Of a stretch of 64,000 nt of DNA, positions 19,562 through 29,359 are shown piece by piece; position 1 is the stretch's first letter, and every line of letters starts with the position of its first letter. A program made the translations under genes and the position numbers. Under the pieces are notes generated by a model. The model did not search any database. It saw nothing but the letters and a program-made list of their open reading frames with translations, and had not been told where the DNA came from. This stretch comes from an uncultured bacterium (lineage in GTDB: Bacteria > Krumholzibacteriota > Krumholzibacteriia > LZORAL124-64-63), in NCBI GenBank assembly GCA_903912525.1, contig CAIWHK010000031.1:59928-123927 (forward strand), read 5' to 3'.

Positions 19562-20900
19562 ACACACCTCGGCCTGGACCTGCCCGCAGACGGTCGCGAT
19601 GCTCGACCGCTACATCATCGGGCAGGCCGACGCCAAGAAGGCCGTGGCCATCGCCCTGCGCAACCGCTGGCGGCGGATGCAGCTGCCCGCGGGCGTGCGC
19701 ACGGAAGTGGTCCCCAACAACATCATCCTGATCGGCCCGACGGGCGTGGGCAAGACGGAGATCGCCCGTCGCCTGTCGCAGCTGGCCGACCTGCCGTTCC
19801 TGAAGGTCGAAGCCACGAAGTTCACCGAGAAGGGCTACGTCGGGCGCGACGTCGACTCGATGGTCCGCGACCTGGTCGAGGCCGGCATCGCGCTGGTCAG
19901 GCGCCGCGCCGAGGCACGCGTCGCCGAGGCCATCGACGCGGCGGTCGAGGACGAACTGGTGGACATCCTGTTCCCGCCCCTGTCCGGCATGTCCGACGAC
20001 CCGGAGCGGCAGGCGCGCTGGGAGCGCAGTCGCGACAAGATCCGGGCGCAGCTGCGCGAAGGGGTCCTGGACGACCGCGAGGTCACCATCCACAGCGAGC
20101 AGCAGCGCATGCCGCTGGCGAACATCTTCACGTCGGCGGGCGAGGAGTTCGACGCGTCGATGGGCGAGAGCCTGCGCGGCCTGTTCCCGAAACAGAAATC
20201 CGAACGGCGCGTCCCGGTCGCCAAGGCGCGCAAGCTGCTGCGCGAGCAGGAAGCCGAGAAGCGCCTCGACCTCGAGCAGATCCAGGCCGAGGCGATCGAG
20301 TTGGTCGAGAACGGCGGCATCATCTTCCTGGACGAGATCGACAAGATCGTCGGTGGTCGCGGGCACTCGGGCGGACCGGACGTCAGCCGCGAGGGCGTGC
20401 AGCGCGACCTGCTGCCCATCGTCGAGGGCGCCACCGTCAGCACCAAGTACGGGCCGGTCAAGACCGACCACGTGCTGTTCATCGCCGCGGGCGCCTTCCA
20501 CATGAGCAAGCCCAGCGACCTCATCCCCGAACTGCAGGGACGGTTCCCGATCCGGGTCGAACTGCAGAGCCTCGACCGGGACGACTTCAAGCGGATCCTG
20601 CGCGACACCGAGGGTTCCCTGATCAAGCAGTACCAGGCCATGCTCGAAGTGGACGGCTGCATCCTGACGGTGACCGACGACGCCATGGACGAACTGGCCG
20701 GCCTGGCCACCGAGTTGAACCGGCGGATGGAGAACATCGGCGCCCGGCGGCTGCAGACCATCCTGGCCCAGCTGCTGGACGGGGTGATGTACGACGTCCC
20801 CGAGTCGCACCAGGGGCCCCTGACGGTGGACGGGGCCTTCGTGCGCGAGCGGCTGGGGGATGTCGTCAAGGACGAGGACCTGACCCGGTACATCCTGTAG
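19542..20900 (+). CDS. hslU: ATP-dependent protease ATPase subunit HslU
   Basis: AAA+ unfoldase that feeds substrates to HslV. The 452-residue protein has Walker A GPTGVGKT at about residue 65, the pore-loop region KGYVGRDV, Walker B IIFLDEIDKI near residue 260 and the C-terminal conserved segment ending in DLTRYIL, whose tail activates HslV in known complexes. The I-domain lies at about residues 110-240. The ATG at 19542 gives about ten residues more than usual before the conserved LDRYIIGQ; a ribosome-binding site (GGGGAAAGG) lies rather far upstream within hslV. Confidence 0.96.
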   Translation: MRIRQIEHTSAWTCPQTVAMLDRYIIGQADAKKAVAIALRNRWRRMQLPAGVRTEVVPNNIILIGPTGVGKTEIARRLSQLADLPFLKVEATKFTEKGYVGRDVDSMVRDLVEAGIALVRRRAEARVAEAIDAAVEDELVDILFPPLSGMSDDPERQARWERSRDKIRAQLREGVLDDREVTIHSEQQRMPLANIFTSAGEEFDASMGESLRGLFPKQKSERRVPVAKARKLLREQEAEKRLDLEQIQAEAIELVENGGIIFLDEIDKIVGGRGHSGGPDVSREGVQRDLLPIVEGATVSTKYGPVKTDHVLFIAAGAFHMSKPSDLIPELQGRFPIRVELQSLDRDDFKRILRDTEGSLIKQYQAMLEVDGCILTVTDDAMDELAGLATELNRRMENIGARRLQTILAQLLDGVMYDVPESHQGPLTVDGAFVRERLGDVVKDEDLTRYIL

Positions 20901-20933
20901 GGCCGGGCGGCCCCCGGCGGCCGCCATTGCGGA

Positions 20934-20988
20934 TTGGACGGGGCGGGGCGATCGGCTATCTTCCTGACGGCGCCGGCGGTCCGGCGCC
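20934..20988 (+). promoter_or_regulatory. Promoter of argF with 5' leader hairpin
   Basis: TTGGAC (20934-20939) and TATCTT (20957-20962) are separated by 17 bp. Six bases downstream an 8-bp perfect hairpin GGCGCCGG-cggt-CCGGCGCC (20969-20988) lies in the predicted leader, before AAAGGAG and the GTG start. No ARG-box-like pair was recognised. Confidence 0.55.
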
Positions 20989-21016
20989 CGGGACCAACCA
21001 GACAAAGGAGCCGGAC

Positions 21017-21931
<915 letters not shown>

Positions 21932-21935
21932 CCGC

Positions 21936-23252
21936 GTGCCGCGTCGGCGACAGCAATCCGGTTCGGGACGCGGGCAGGTTCGCGACGGCGGACCGGCCCG
22001 CGTCCGCGTGCTGTGCGGCGCCGGCGCCATCTGCCTGGCAGTGATTGGCGGGCTGTTGGGCGCCTGTGCCGTCGTCGAGGCGCCGCCCGGCGGGCCCGTC
22101 GACATGAAGGCGCCGCGCCTGGCCGCCGCCGTCCCCGACTCGGGCAGCGTGGCGCTGGGAGAGGTCCGCACGCTCCGGTTCACCTTCACGGAGAAGATGA
22201 CGCGGCAACCGGCGGAGGCCTGGCTGCACTTCTATCCGGCGCAGCGGATCCGCCACACGTCGTGGCACGGTGCGCGCGAGGCCGAGGTCACGCTGTGGGA
22301 GCCGCTTCCGGCCGACACGGTCATCGTGGCCGAGGTTGCCGCGACGATGCAGGACGCCCACAAGGTCAAGGCCCGCGAGAGCCGGCGCTTCCCCCTGGCG
22401 ACGGCCGCGGCGATTCCCGCCGGCCGGCTGGCCGGCTCGCTCGTGATGGGCGACTCGGCCGTGACCAACGCCGTGGTGGAACTCTACGGGCTGGATCCCG
22501 ATACGCTCGATTATTTCCAGCGGCCGATCCTCAGGCGTGCAATCACCGATCACACCGGGCGCTGGTCTTTCGAGTGGCTGCCGGTGCCGGGCGGGCCGTG
22601 GCTGGTGCGTGCCTATGCCGATGCCGACCGCAACCTGCGCGCGGGCGACCGTGAGGCGCAGCGCCTGCTGCCGGACACGCTGTCGCTGACGGCGGCGCAG
22701 GCGGAGCAGCAGACCGGCGCGCTCACGCTCTACGCCTTCGGCGCCCCGGGCAGCCTCAACGTGCGCCCGTTCGAGCGGCGCGGCTGGTCCGGCGCCTGGT
22801 TCGCCTGGCCGCAGGTGGTCGTCGAGGCCGACACCGGCTGGGCGCCCGTGCCCGCCGGGAAGGGTGCACCGGTCCATGCCCTGGCGCCCGAGGCGGGCTC
22901 CGCGCTGGCCGAAGTGGCGTCCGGCGAGCTGCGCGTCGTCGTCTTCGCCGACATCGACGGCGACAGCCTCCTCAGCCGCGTGCCGGTCGCGTCGTTGAAG
23001 ATGCCCGGGATGGCTGTGCCCTGGCCCGACACGCTGTCGGCGGCGCGGTACCTGGAACCCTGGTGGCTGGTGGAGGGCGTCACGCTTGCGCCGGGCCTCG
23101 AGGCCACGCTGGTCGTGCCCGCCGGTCCGCCGACGATGACCGTCATTGCCGCCTCGGACACGTTGGCCGTCCCCGCTGCGGCCGCGGCCCCCGCCAAGGG
23201 CAAACCGACTGGCAAACCGACCGGCAAACCGATCCCCAAGGAGCACCGATGA
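21936..23252 (+). CDS. Ig-like domain lipoprotein (PPGGPxD type)
   Basis: Predicted outer-envelope lipoprotein of 438 residues. After a basic N-terminus and a hydrophobic stretch there is a lipobox LGAC (cysteine at about residue 44), followed by the family hallmark PPGGPVD...APRL, then VPDSGSV and FTFTEKM, which mark a bacterial Ig-like (Big_5/SbsA-like) domain. A second carboxypeptidase-regulatory-like beta domain lies around 170-250. The C-terminus ends in PTGKPTGKP repeats. Such proteins are widespread in FCB-group genomes; function unknown. The GTG at 21936 is chosen because earlier starts lie inside argF; no clear ribosome-binding site supports it. The stop overlaps dapF. Confidence 0.7.
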   Translation: MPRRRQQSGSGRGQVRDGGPARVRVLCGAGAICLAVIGGLLGACAVVEAPPGGPVDMKAPRLAAAVPDSGSVALGEVRTLRFTFTEKMTRQPAEAWLHFYPAQRIRHTSWHGAREAEVTLWEPLPADTVIVAEVAATMQDAHKVKARESRRFPLATAAAIPAGRLAGSLVMGDSAVTNAVVELYGLDPDTLDYFQRPILRRAITDHTGRWSFEWLPVPGGPWLVRAYADADRNLRAGDREAQRLLPDTLSLTAAQAEQQTGALTLYAFGAPGSLNVRPFERRGWSGAWFAWPQVVVEADTGWAPVPAGKGAPVHALAPEAGSALAEVASGELRVVVFADIDGDSLLSRVPVASLKMPGMAVPWPDTLSAARYLEPWWLVEGVTLAPGLEATLVVPAGPPTMTVIAASDTLAVPAAAAAPAKGKPTGKPTGKPIPKEHR

Positions 23253-24100
23253 GTGACGCCAACCACCCCCTGCCGTTCGTCAAGATGCACGGCGCCGGCA
23301 ACGACTTCGTCATGGTCGACCACCGGGAACTGGTCGCGCGTGGCCTTGAGGGCCGGTTGACGGGCGCAGCCATCGAAGCGCTCTGCGACCGCCGCAAGGG
23401 GATCGGCGCCGACGGGCTCATCATCATCGGGCCCGGTTCAGCGACCGGCCAGGCGTCCGGTACCGCGTTCCGCATGACCTACTTCAACTCGGACGGCGGC
23501 GAGGCCGAGATGTGCGGCAATGGCGCCCGCTGCAGCGTCGCGCATGCACACCGCCTGGGTCTGGCCGGTGCCGAGTGCCGCTTCGATACCTGGTCGGGCG
23601 CGCTGGACGGCTGGGTCCACGGGCCGGGCGACCTCGAGATCAGCCTGCCCGCCTGGCGCGACCTGGATCTCGCAGTCGGCCTCGAGGGAACGCCGTGGGA
23701 CCGCCATGCCTCATGCAACACGGGCGTACCGCATCTGGTGATGCCGGTCGACGATGTCGACAAGGTGGACCTCGTCGCGTGGGGTCCGCGGCTGCGATTC
23801 CACGAGCGATTCGGCGCCGCCGGCACCAACGTCAACTGGGTGTCGCCTGACGGCCCCGGCGGCGGCTGGCGCATCCGCACCTACGAGCGCGGCGTGGAGG
23901 CCGAAACGCTTGCCTGCGGCACTGGCTCGTCGGCGTCGGCCGTGATACTCTGCGCCCTGGGCCTGGCCACGAGCCCGGTCGCCCTGCACACACGAGGCGG
24001 CGATGTCCTGACGGTCTCGGTGGACCCGCAGGCCGGCAGGCTGCGCCTGCGCGGCCCGGCCCTGGTGGCCTTCGAAGGCCAGGTGGCGTTTCCCGAATGA
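23249..24100 (+). CDS. dapF: Diaminopimelate epimerase
   Basis: Interconverts LL- and meso-diaminopimelate without cofactor, for lysine and peptidoglycan. The two catalytic cysteines are visible: C89 in MCGNGARC and C223 in ACGTGSSAS. The conserved start KMHGAGNDFVMVD and the SCNTGVPH region are also present. The ATG at 23249 overlaps the upstream stop (ATGA) and has AAGGAG ahead of it, giving 283 residues. The short distance to dapA and the dapA-dapB overlap make dapF-dapA-dapB a lysine/DAP operon. Confidence 0.95.
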   Translation: MSDANHPLPFVKMHGAGNDFVMVDHRELVARGLEGRLTGAAIEALCDRRKGIGADGLIIIGPGSATGQASGTAFRMTYFNSDGGEAEMCGNGARCSVAHAHRLGLAGAECRFDTWSGALDGWVHGPGDLEISLPAWRDLDLAVGLEGTPWDRHASCNTGVPHLVMPVDDVDKVDLVAWGPRLRFHERFGAAGTNVNWVSPDGPGGGWRIRTYERGVEAETLACGTGSSASAVILCALGLATSPVALHTRGGDVLTVSVDPQAGRLRLRGPALVAFEGQVAFPE

Positions 24101-24166
24101 AACGGCTTTTCCCGGTGAAATCGCATTCCCTGCATGACAAGGCGCCAGACGGCGAGGTGACCCGCA

Positions 24167-25102
24167 ATGGCTGACAAGACCTGGACGATGCCCGACGGCA
24201 TCTATACCGCCCTGATCACGCCGTTCGCCGGGGACGGCTCGGTGGATCGCGCGGCCTGGAAGCGCCTGTTGCAGCGCCAGCTCGACGGCGGCGTGGCCGG
24301 CGTCGTACCGGTCGGCTGCACGGGGGAGGCCGCGGTGCTCGGGCGCGACGAGCGCGAATGGCTGGTGCGCACCGCCGTGGAGATGTGCGCGGGCCGATGC
24401 GCGGTGGTCGCCGGCTCGGGCTCGAACTCGACGCGCGAATCGATCGCGCTCACGCGCGACGTGAAGGCCTGGGGCGCCGACGCCGCCATGCTGATCTCGC
24501 CGTACTACAACAAGCCGCAGCAGGCCGGCCTGCTCGCGCACTACCGCGCCATCGCGCGCGCCGTCGACATCCCGCAGGTCATCTACAATGTGCCCGGGCG
24601 CACCGCCGTCAATATCCTGCCGGAGACCGTCGCCCAGCTGGCCGCCGAGCCGAACATCGTCGCGCTGAAGGAAGCCAGCGGGAACCTGGTCCAGATCGAA
24701 GAGGCCATCGGCCGCTGCGACCTGAAGGTGTTCTCGGGCGACGACGGGCTGAACTTCCAGGTCTTCGGACTGGGGGGCGCCGGCGCCATCAGCGTGGTCA
24801 GCAACCTGCTGCCCGGAACCCTGACGCGCATGTGGCGGGCGTTCGCCGCCGGGGATATCAACACCGCGTGGCCGCTCGCGCGCACACTCGACCCCGTCTG
24901 CGCCGCCTGTTTCCTGGAGACGAATCCGGTGCCGGTGAAGGAACTGCTGTCGATGGCCGGGCAGTGCCGGCGCGATCCCCGGCTGCCGCTGGTGCCGGTG
25001 TCCGAGAAAACGCTGACGCGGCTGGTGCAGTTCTACGAGGGCACGCTGGCGGGCCTCCTGGCGAGCGAGGCAACTGAAAACAGCCCCGGGAGCCCGGCGT
25101 GA
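24167..25102 (+). CDS. dapA: 4-hydroxy-tetrahydrodipicolinate synthase
   Basis: Condenses pyruvate with aspartate semialdehyde, the first committed step of DAP/lysine synthesis. It is a class I aldolase TIM barrel with the Schiff-base lysine K168 (ALKEASGN) and Y140 in YNVPGRT. The carboxylate-binding motif is GCTGEAA, where GTTGE is usual. The 311-residue length is slightly above the E. coli enzyme (292) because of both ends. It overlaps dapB by 4 bp. Confidence 0.95.
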   Translation: MADKTWTMPDGIYTALITPFAGDGSVDRAAWKRLLQRQLDGGVAGVVPVGCTGEAAVLGRDEREWLVRTAVEMCAGRCAVVAGSGSNSTRESIALTRDVKAWGADAAMLISPYYNKPQQAGLLAHYRAIARAVDIPQVIYNVPGRTAVNILPETVAQLAAEPNIVALKEASGNLVQIEEAIGRCDLKVFSGDDGLNFQVFGLGGAGAISVVSNLLPGTLTRMWRAFAAGDINTAWPLARTLDPVCAACFLETNPVPVKELLSMAGQCRRDPRLPLVPVSEKTLTRLVQFYEGTLAGLLASEATENSPGSPA

Positions 25103-25857
25103 GCCCGACGGCAAAGCTGTCCGTCGCCGTTCACGGCGCCGAGGGCCGCATGGGCCGGCTGGTGGCCGCGCTCGTGGACGCCGCCGATGACTGCGAACTG
25201 GTGGCGCTGGTGACTGAGCCCGGGCGCGTGGTGCCCGCCGGCGCCCTGCATCCGACGCTGCCGGCCATCGGCCAGGACGCGATGGGCGCGATGCTGCCGC
25301 CCGGCTGCGTGGTGATCGACTTCTCGCTGGCACCCGCACTGCCGGGCCTGCTGGCGGGCGTGGCGCAGGCGAACGCGCGGCTGGTCAGCGGCACGACGGG
25401 GTTCACGGCCGAGCAGTACGCACTGCTGGCGCGCCACGCCGAACGGCTTCCGGTCGTGCACGCGACGAATTTCAGCATCGGCATCCCCGCCCTGCAGATG
25501 GTGCTGCAGCTGCTGGCCCGCACGCTGCCGGCCGGGTTCAATGCCGAACAGGTCGAGACGCACCACACCGCCAAGATCGACCGCCCGAGCGGTACGGCCC
25601 GCTCGCTGGCCGACGCCTGGAGCCGGGTGCGTGGCGGCGAGCCGGTGCCGGTGCACTCGCAGCGTATCGGCGGTGCTGTCGGCGAACACACCTGGACCAT
25701 CGGCGACCAGGAAGAGACGCTGGTGCTGACCCACCGAGCGCAGTCGCGCCAGGCGTTCCTGCGCGGGATCCTGCCGGCAGTCCGTTTCGTGGCAACGCGC
25801 GACAAGGGACTGTTCGGATTGTCGGATGTGCTTCAGGACCTCGGCCGGACGGCGTGA
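25099..25857 (+). CDS. dapB: 4-hydroxy-tetrahydrodipicolinate reductase
   Basis: NAD(P)H-dependent reductase of the DAP pathway, 252 residues. The N-terminal nucleotide-binding motif reads GAEGRMG (GxxGxxG), followed by DFSLAPA, SGTTGF and the substrate region ETHHTAKIDRPSGTA, where the catalytic lysine and histidines sit. The start is GTG at 25099, overlapping the dapA stop. It is the last gene of the DAP operon and converges on rpsT. Confidence 0.94.
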   Translation: MSPTAKLSVAVHGAEGRMGRLVAALVDAADDCELVALVTEPGRVVPAGALHPTLPAIGQDAMGAMLPPGCVVIDFSLAPALPGLLAGVAQANARLVSGTTGFTAEQYALLARHAERLPVVHATNFSIGIPALQMVLQLLARTLPAGFNAEQVETHHTAKIDRPSGTARSLADAWSRVRGGEPVPVHSQRIGGAVGEHTWTIGDQEETLVLTHRAQSRQAFLRGILPAVRFVATRDKGLFGLSDVLQDLGRTA

Positions 25858-25971
25858 GGCTCGTGCGCAGCGGCGGGAAGGGATTCTGCGGTACGGGATG
25901 CGTTCGCGGTGGCGAAGTCCGTGGCGGATCCGCTTCGCTGGCTGGTACGGCTTCGATCATGGGTACAGCAA

Positions 25972-25998
25972 GAGGGCCCCTCGTCAGGAGGGACCCTC
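25972..25998 (-). terminator. Probable terminator of rpsT (possibly bidirectional with dapB)
   Basis: An 11-bp stem with one mismatch (GAGGGcCCCTC paired with GAGGGaCCCTC across a 5-nt loop) lies between the convergent dapB and rpsT genes. On the minus strand it is followed by a short T-rich stretch (TTGCTGT), so it fits rpsT better than dapB. Confidence 0.5.
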
Positions 25999-26036
25999 AG
26001 GCAGGATGCGAATCACGCCGGTTGGACTCGCGCCGC

Positions 26037-26282
26037 TTACTTCGCGGCAGCGGCGGCCAGCCGGCTCTTGATCCGAGCGGCCCGCTTCTTGGGCATGAGG
26101 CCCTTGCGCGCCTGGACGTCCACGAGGCTGTACATTTCGGACAGCGTCGCGGCCTTTTCCACGGTCTCGGCAGCGCGGAACGTCTTGATCTTGGTCCGCA
26201 TCAGCGAGCGGTTCTGCCGGTTGCGCTCGTTGCGCTTCTGGCTCGTGATCAGACGCTTCTTACAACTCTTGTGATGGGGCAC
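26037..26282 (-). CDS. rpsT: 30S ribosomal protein S20
   Basis: Primary-binding small-subunit protein of 81 residues, rich in Lys/Arg/Ala and helical, with the typical PHHKSCKKRLITSQKRNERN start and an AARIKSRLAAAAAK end. The start is a GTG (complement of 26280-26282) with GGAGG 8 nt upstream, where most species use ATG; S20 is known to be translationally autoregulated in E. coli through a weak start codon (UUG), so the GTG may matter. It is the only clear chromosomal gene on the minus strand in the window and is divergent from uvrC across 58 bp, which must hold both promoters. Confidence 0.93.
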   Translation of the reverse strand: MPHHKSCKKRLITSQKRNERNRQNRSLMRTKIKTFRAAETVEKAATLSEMYSLVDVQARKGLMPKKRAARIKSRLAAAAAK

Positions 26283-26340
26283 GTTTCCGACCTCCGTCAG
26301 GGTTTCCACAGACGGGAAAAGATACCCCGGGGCAGCGGCG

Positions 26341-28290
26341 ATGTCAAGTGACACCAACATGAGTGGCACCAATGATTTCGACGAACCCGCGCCGCCGGCC
26401 GTCCCGACGCCCCCGGAAGGGGAGTCAGGGGAGGAGGTGGGCACGTCCGAGGCCGTCCAGCAGAAGCTGTCTGCCCTGCCGGCGGCCCCCGGTGTCTACC
26501 TGCACAAGAACCGCCAGGGCCGCGTCATCTACGTCGGCAAGGCCGCCAGGCTGAACCAGCGGGTCCGGTCCTATTTCCAGGCCGGCGCCGACCACGACCC
26601 CAAGACCGAAATTCTGGTCCGTCAGATCGGCGATTTCGACTTCATCGTCACCGAGACCGCGGCCGACGCCCTGATCCTCGAGAACCAGCTCATCAAGGAA
26701 TACCGGCCGAAGTACAACGTCCGCCTGAAGGACGACAAGGCCTACCCCTACCTGCGCATCTCGCTGAACGAGCCGTTCCCGCGCATCGAGGTGGTCCGGC
26801 GCCTCGAACGCGACGGCGCCCGCTATTTCGGGCCGTTCACCGACGTCCACGCCATGCGCGAGACCCTGAAGTTCGCGGCCGGCGCCTTCCAGGTGCGCAC
26901 CTGCCACCTGGGGCTGCCCGAGCAGACCGTCGAGCGGGCCTGCCTGGACTGGCAGATCGGCCGCTGCAGCGCCCCCTGCGTCGGCTACGACGATCGCGAC
27001 AGCTACCGCGTGAAGGTCGATCGCCTGGTGCGCTTCCTGACCGGTCACGAGGACGAGGTGCTCGAGGAGTTGAGCGGGCAGATGGCCCGCCTGGCGCTCG
27101 AACGGCGCTACGAAGAAGCCGGGAAGCAGCGCGACCTCATTGCCCGCCTCGGCCGGACGATCAGCCACAGCCGGCCGGTCTCGGGCGTGAGCGGCGACTG
27201 CGACCTGGTCGGGCTGGCCCGCGACGGCGAGGATGCCTCGGGCGTCGTCATGCGCGTGCGGGGCGGACGCATCCTGACCACGCACCACTTCGCGCTGACG
27301 GACCGCCTCGACCGCGGCCTGGGCGACATCATGGCGCAGCTGCTCCGCGAGTATTACCCGCGCGCCGGCGACATCCCCGCCGAGATCCTGCTCTCGCACG
27401 CGGTGGAGGACATCGAGGACTGGAACCTCTGGCTGCGGCAGCTGCGTGGAGGCGCCTGCGGACTGAAGGTGCCCGTGCGCGGCGCCCGCCTGCAGGCCGT
27501 CGAACTGGCGCACACGAACGCGACCTTCAAGCTGCGCCAGGCCACGGTGAACCGGCAGGTGCGCCCATCGCGCAAGGTGACGCCGGCCGACATCGAACTG
27601 CAGGAGGCCCTCGACCTGCACACGGTGCCCGACACCATCGAGTGTTTCGACATCTCGAACTTCCAGGGCCGCGAGACGGTAGCGTCACTGGTTTATTTCA
27701 AGGGCGGGCTGCCGCTCAGGAGCCGGTACCGGCGCTTCCGCATCCGCACAGTCGAGGGTTGCGACGATTTCGCGAGCATGCGCGAGGTTCTCGACAGGCA
27801 CTACGGGAAGCTGGCCGAGACCGGCGGCGAGCCCGCCGACCTGGTCGTCGTCGACGGCGGCGCCGGACAGCTCGGCGTCGCCCGCGAGGTGCTGGCGAGC
27901 CACGGGTTCCACGGCGCGCAGCTGATCGGCCTGGCCAAGCGCGAGGAGACGATACACCGCGAGAACGGGACGATCTCGCTTTCGCGCCGCAGCGAAGCCC
28001 TGAAGCTGCTGCAGCGCGTGCGCGACGAGGCCCACCGCTTCGCCATCACCTACCACCGGCTGCTGCGCGACCGCAAGACGACCGCCAGCGAACTGGACCT
28101 GGTGCCCGGCATCGGCCGCATCAAGAAGCTGGCTCTGCTGCACCGCTTCGGGTCGGTGGTGCAGATCCGCGCCGCCTCGGCCGCCGAACTCGGTGAAGTG
28201 CGCGGCATCAACCGCCACGACGTGGCGACGCTGCTGTCCTTCTTCGCGCAACGCTATCCAGCCGTGGGCGAGGACGGGGAAGACATATGA
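26341..28290 (+). CDS. uvrC: Excinuclease ABC subunit C
   Basis: Endonuclease of nucleotide excision repair that makes both incisions around a lesion. Order of domains in 649 residues: a poorly conserved Pro/Glu-rich N-terminus (1-40), the GIY-YIG nuclease (GVYLHKN...VIYVGKA, 45-130), a cysteine cluster (CHLG...CLDWQIGRCSAPC), a UVR motif near 240-275, the RNase H-like nuclease (FDISNFQGRETVASLV, about 435 onwards) and C-terminal HhH motifs (VPGIGRIKKLALL). The start is taken as the ATG at 26341; another ATG at 26359 would remove six residues. The stop overlaps xerD (ATGA). Confidence 0.95.
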   Translation: MSSDTNMSGTNDFDEPAPPAVPTPPEGESGEEVGTSEAVQQKLSALPAAPGVYLHKNRQGRVIYVGKAARLNQRVRSYFQAGADHDPKTEILVRQIGDFDFIVTETAADALILENQLIKEYRPKYNVRLKDDKAYPYLRISLNEPFPRIEVVRRLERDGARYFGPFTDVHAMRETLKFAAGAFQVRTCHLGLPEQTVERACLDWQIGRCSAPCVGYDDRDSYRVKVDRLVRFLTGHEDEVLEELSGQMARLALERRYEEAGKQRDLIARLGRTISHSRPVSGVSGDCDLVGLARDGEDASGVVMRVRGGRILTTHHFALTDRLDRGLGDIMAQLLREYYPRAGDIPAEILLSHAVEDIEDWNLWLRQLRGGACGLKVPVRGARLQAVELAHTNATFKLRQATVNRQVRPSRKVTPADIELQEALDLHTVPDTIECFDISNFQGRETVASLVYFKGGLPLRSRYRRFRIRTVEGCDDFASMREVLDRHYGKLAETGGEPADLVVVDGGAGQLGVAREVLASHGFHGAQLIGLAKREETIHRENGTISLSRRSEALKLLQRVRDEAHRFAITYHRLLRDRKTTASELDLVPGIGRIKKLALLHRFGSVVQIRAASAAELGEVRGINRHDVATLLSFFAQRYPAVGEDGEDI

Positions 28291-29228
28291 CGCCGCGTCC
28301 GCAGCAGGGTGAAGCCACGGCGCGCGAACGCGCCTGGGACGACGCTGTCGACAGCTTCCTCGGCCACGCCGGCATCGAGAAGGGCCTGGCCGGCGCGACC
28401 GTCGAGGCACAACGAAGCGACCTGGCCCGCCTGCGCGAATGGGCGCTGGAGGAGGGTCTTGCCGGTCCCGGCGCCGTGCAGGACAGCCACCTGCGCGCCT
28501 TCCTGCTGGACAGCGCGCGCGACCTGGCGGCGACGTCGCGCGCCCGCCTGCTGTCGACGCTGCGGTCGTTCTTCCGCTTCCTGCAGGCCGAGGGCCGGCA
28601 GTCCGGGGACCCGACGGCGACCATCATCGCGCCCCGCAAGGGCCGCCACCTGCCGGACGTGCTGAGCGTGCCGCAGGTCGAGCGACTGCTGGCCTGGGGC
28701 GACGACGGCTCGGCGGCCGGCCTGCGCGACCGCGCCGCGCTGGAGCTGCTCTATGGCTGCGGGTGCCGCGTCAGCGAGCTGTGCGGGATGGACGTGGCCG
28801 ACCTGGACCCCGCCGAGGCGATGGTGCGCCTGCGCGGCAAGGGCAGCAAGGAGCGGCAGGTCCCCGTCGGCGAACCCGCGCTCGCGGCCGTCGATGCGTG
28901 GCTGCGCAGCGGGCGCCCCCGCATGGCCGGCAAACGGCCCAGCCCGGCCCTGCTGCTGAACCGGAGGGGCGGGCGCCTTTCCCGGGTGTCGGTCTGGTCG
29001 CTGCTCAAGAAGGCCGGGGCTGCCGCAGGGTTGCCCGAGTCGGTTTCGCCCCACACGCTGCGCCACAGCTACGCCACGCACCTGCTCGAAGGCGGGGCCG
29101 ACCTGCGGGTGGTGCAGGAGCTGCTCGGCCACGCAGACATCTCGACGACCGAGATCTACACCCACGTCGATCGGGCCTGGCTGGCCGAGGCCTGGCGGTC
29201 GGCCCACCCGCGCTCGGGGCGCCGCTGA
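28287..29228 (+). CDS. xerD: Tyrosine recombinase XerD-like
   Basis: Second Xer recombinase, 313 residues, with the complete active site R161, H256, R259, H282 and nucleophile Y291. The N-terminal core-binding domain covers about residues 15-105. It starts at an ATGA overlap with uvrC. Called xerD because the trmFO-hslV-linked copy is the typical xerC position; the two proteins share the SPHTLRHS(F/Y)ATHLL signature. A separate phage-type integrase lies at the element near 56500. Confidence 0.86.
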   Translation: MTPRPQQGEATARERAWDDAVDSFLGHAGIEKGLAGATVEAQRSDLARLREWALEEGLAGPGAVQDSHLRAFLLDSARDLAATSRARLLSTLRSFFRFLQAEGRQSGDPTATIIAPRKGRHLPDVLSVPQVERLLAWGDDGSAAGLRDRAALELLYGCGCRVSELCGMDVADLDPAEAMVRLRGKGSKERQVPVGEPALAAVDAWLRSGRPRMAGKRPSPALLLNRRGGRLSRVSVWSLLKKAGAAAGLPESVSPHTLRHSYATHLLEGGADLRVVQELLGHADISTTEIYTHVDRAWLAEAWRSAHPRSGRR

Positions 29229-29258
29229 CAGCCATTTCAGGGCCCCTCCGGGGCACCT

Positions 29259-29314
29259 TTGACATGGCCCCGGGCCGATGGTACTGTTGCCCGACCACGA
29301 CCCCCGACCGGGGG
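29259..29314 (+). promoter_or_regulatory. Promoter of the trpS-scpA operon
   Basis: TTGACA (29259-29264) and TACTGT (29282-29287) are exactly 17 bp apart in the 131-bp gap after xerD. A small GC hairpin CCCCC-gacc-GGGGG (29301-29314) follows in the leader. No T-box or Trp-codon leader peptide was recognised. Confidence 0.6.
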
Positions 29315-29359
29315 CCTTCGCATCGGCCTCATCTTGCCAACCGCCTGAAAGGCCAAGAC

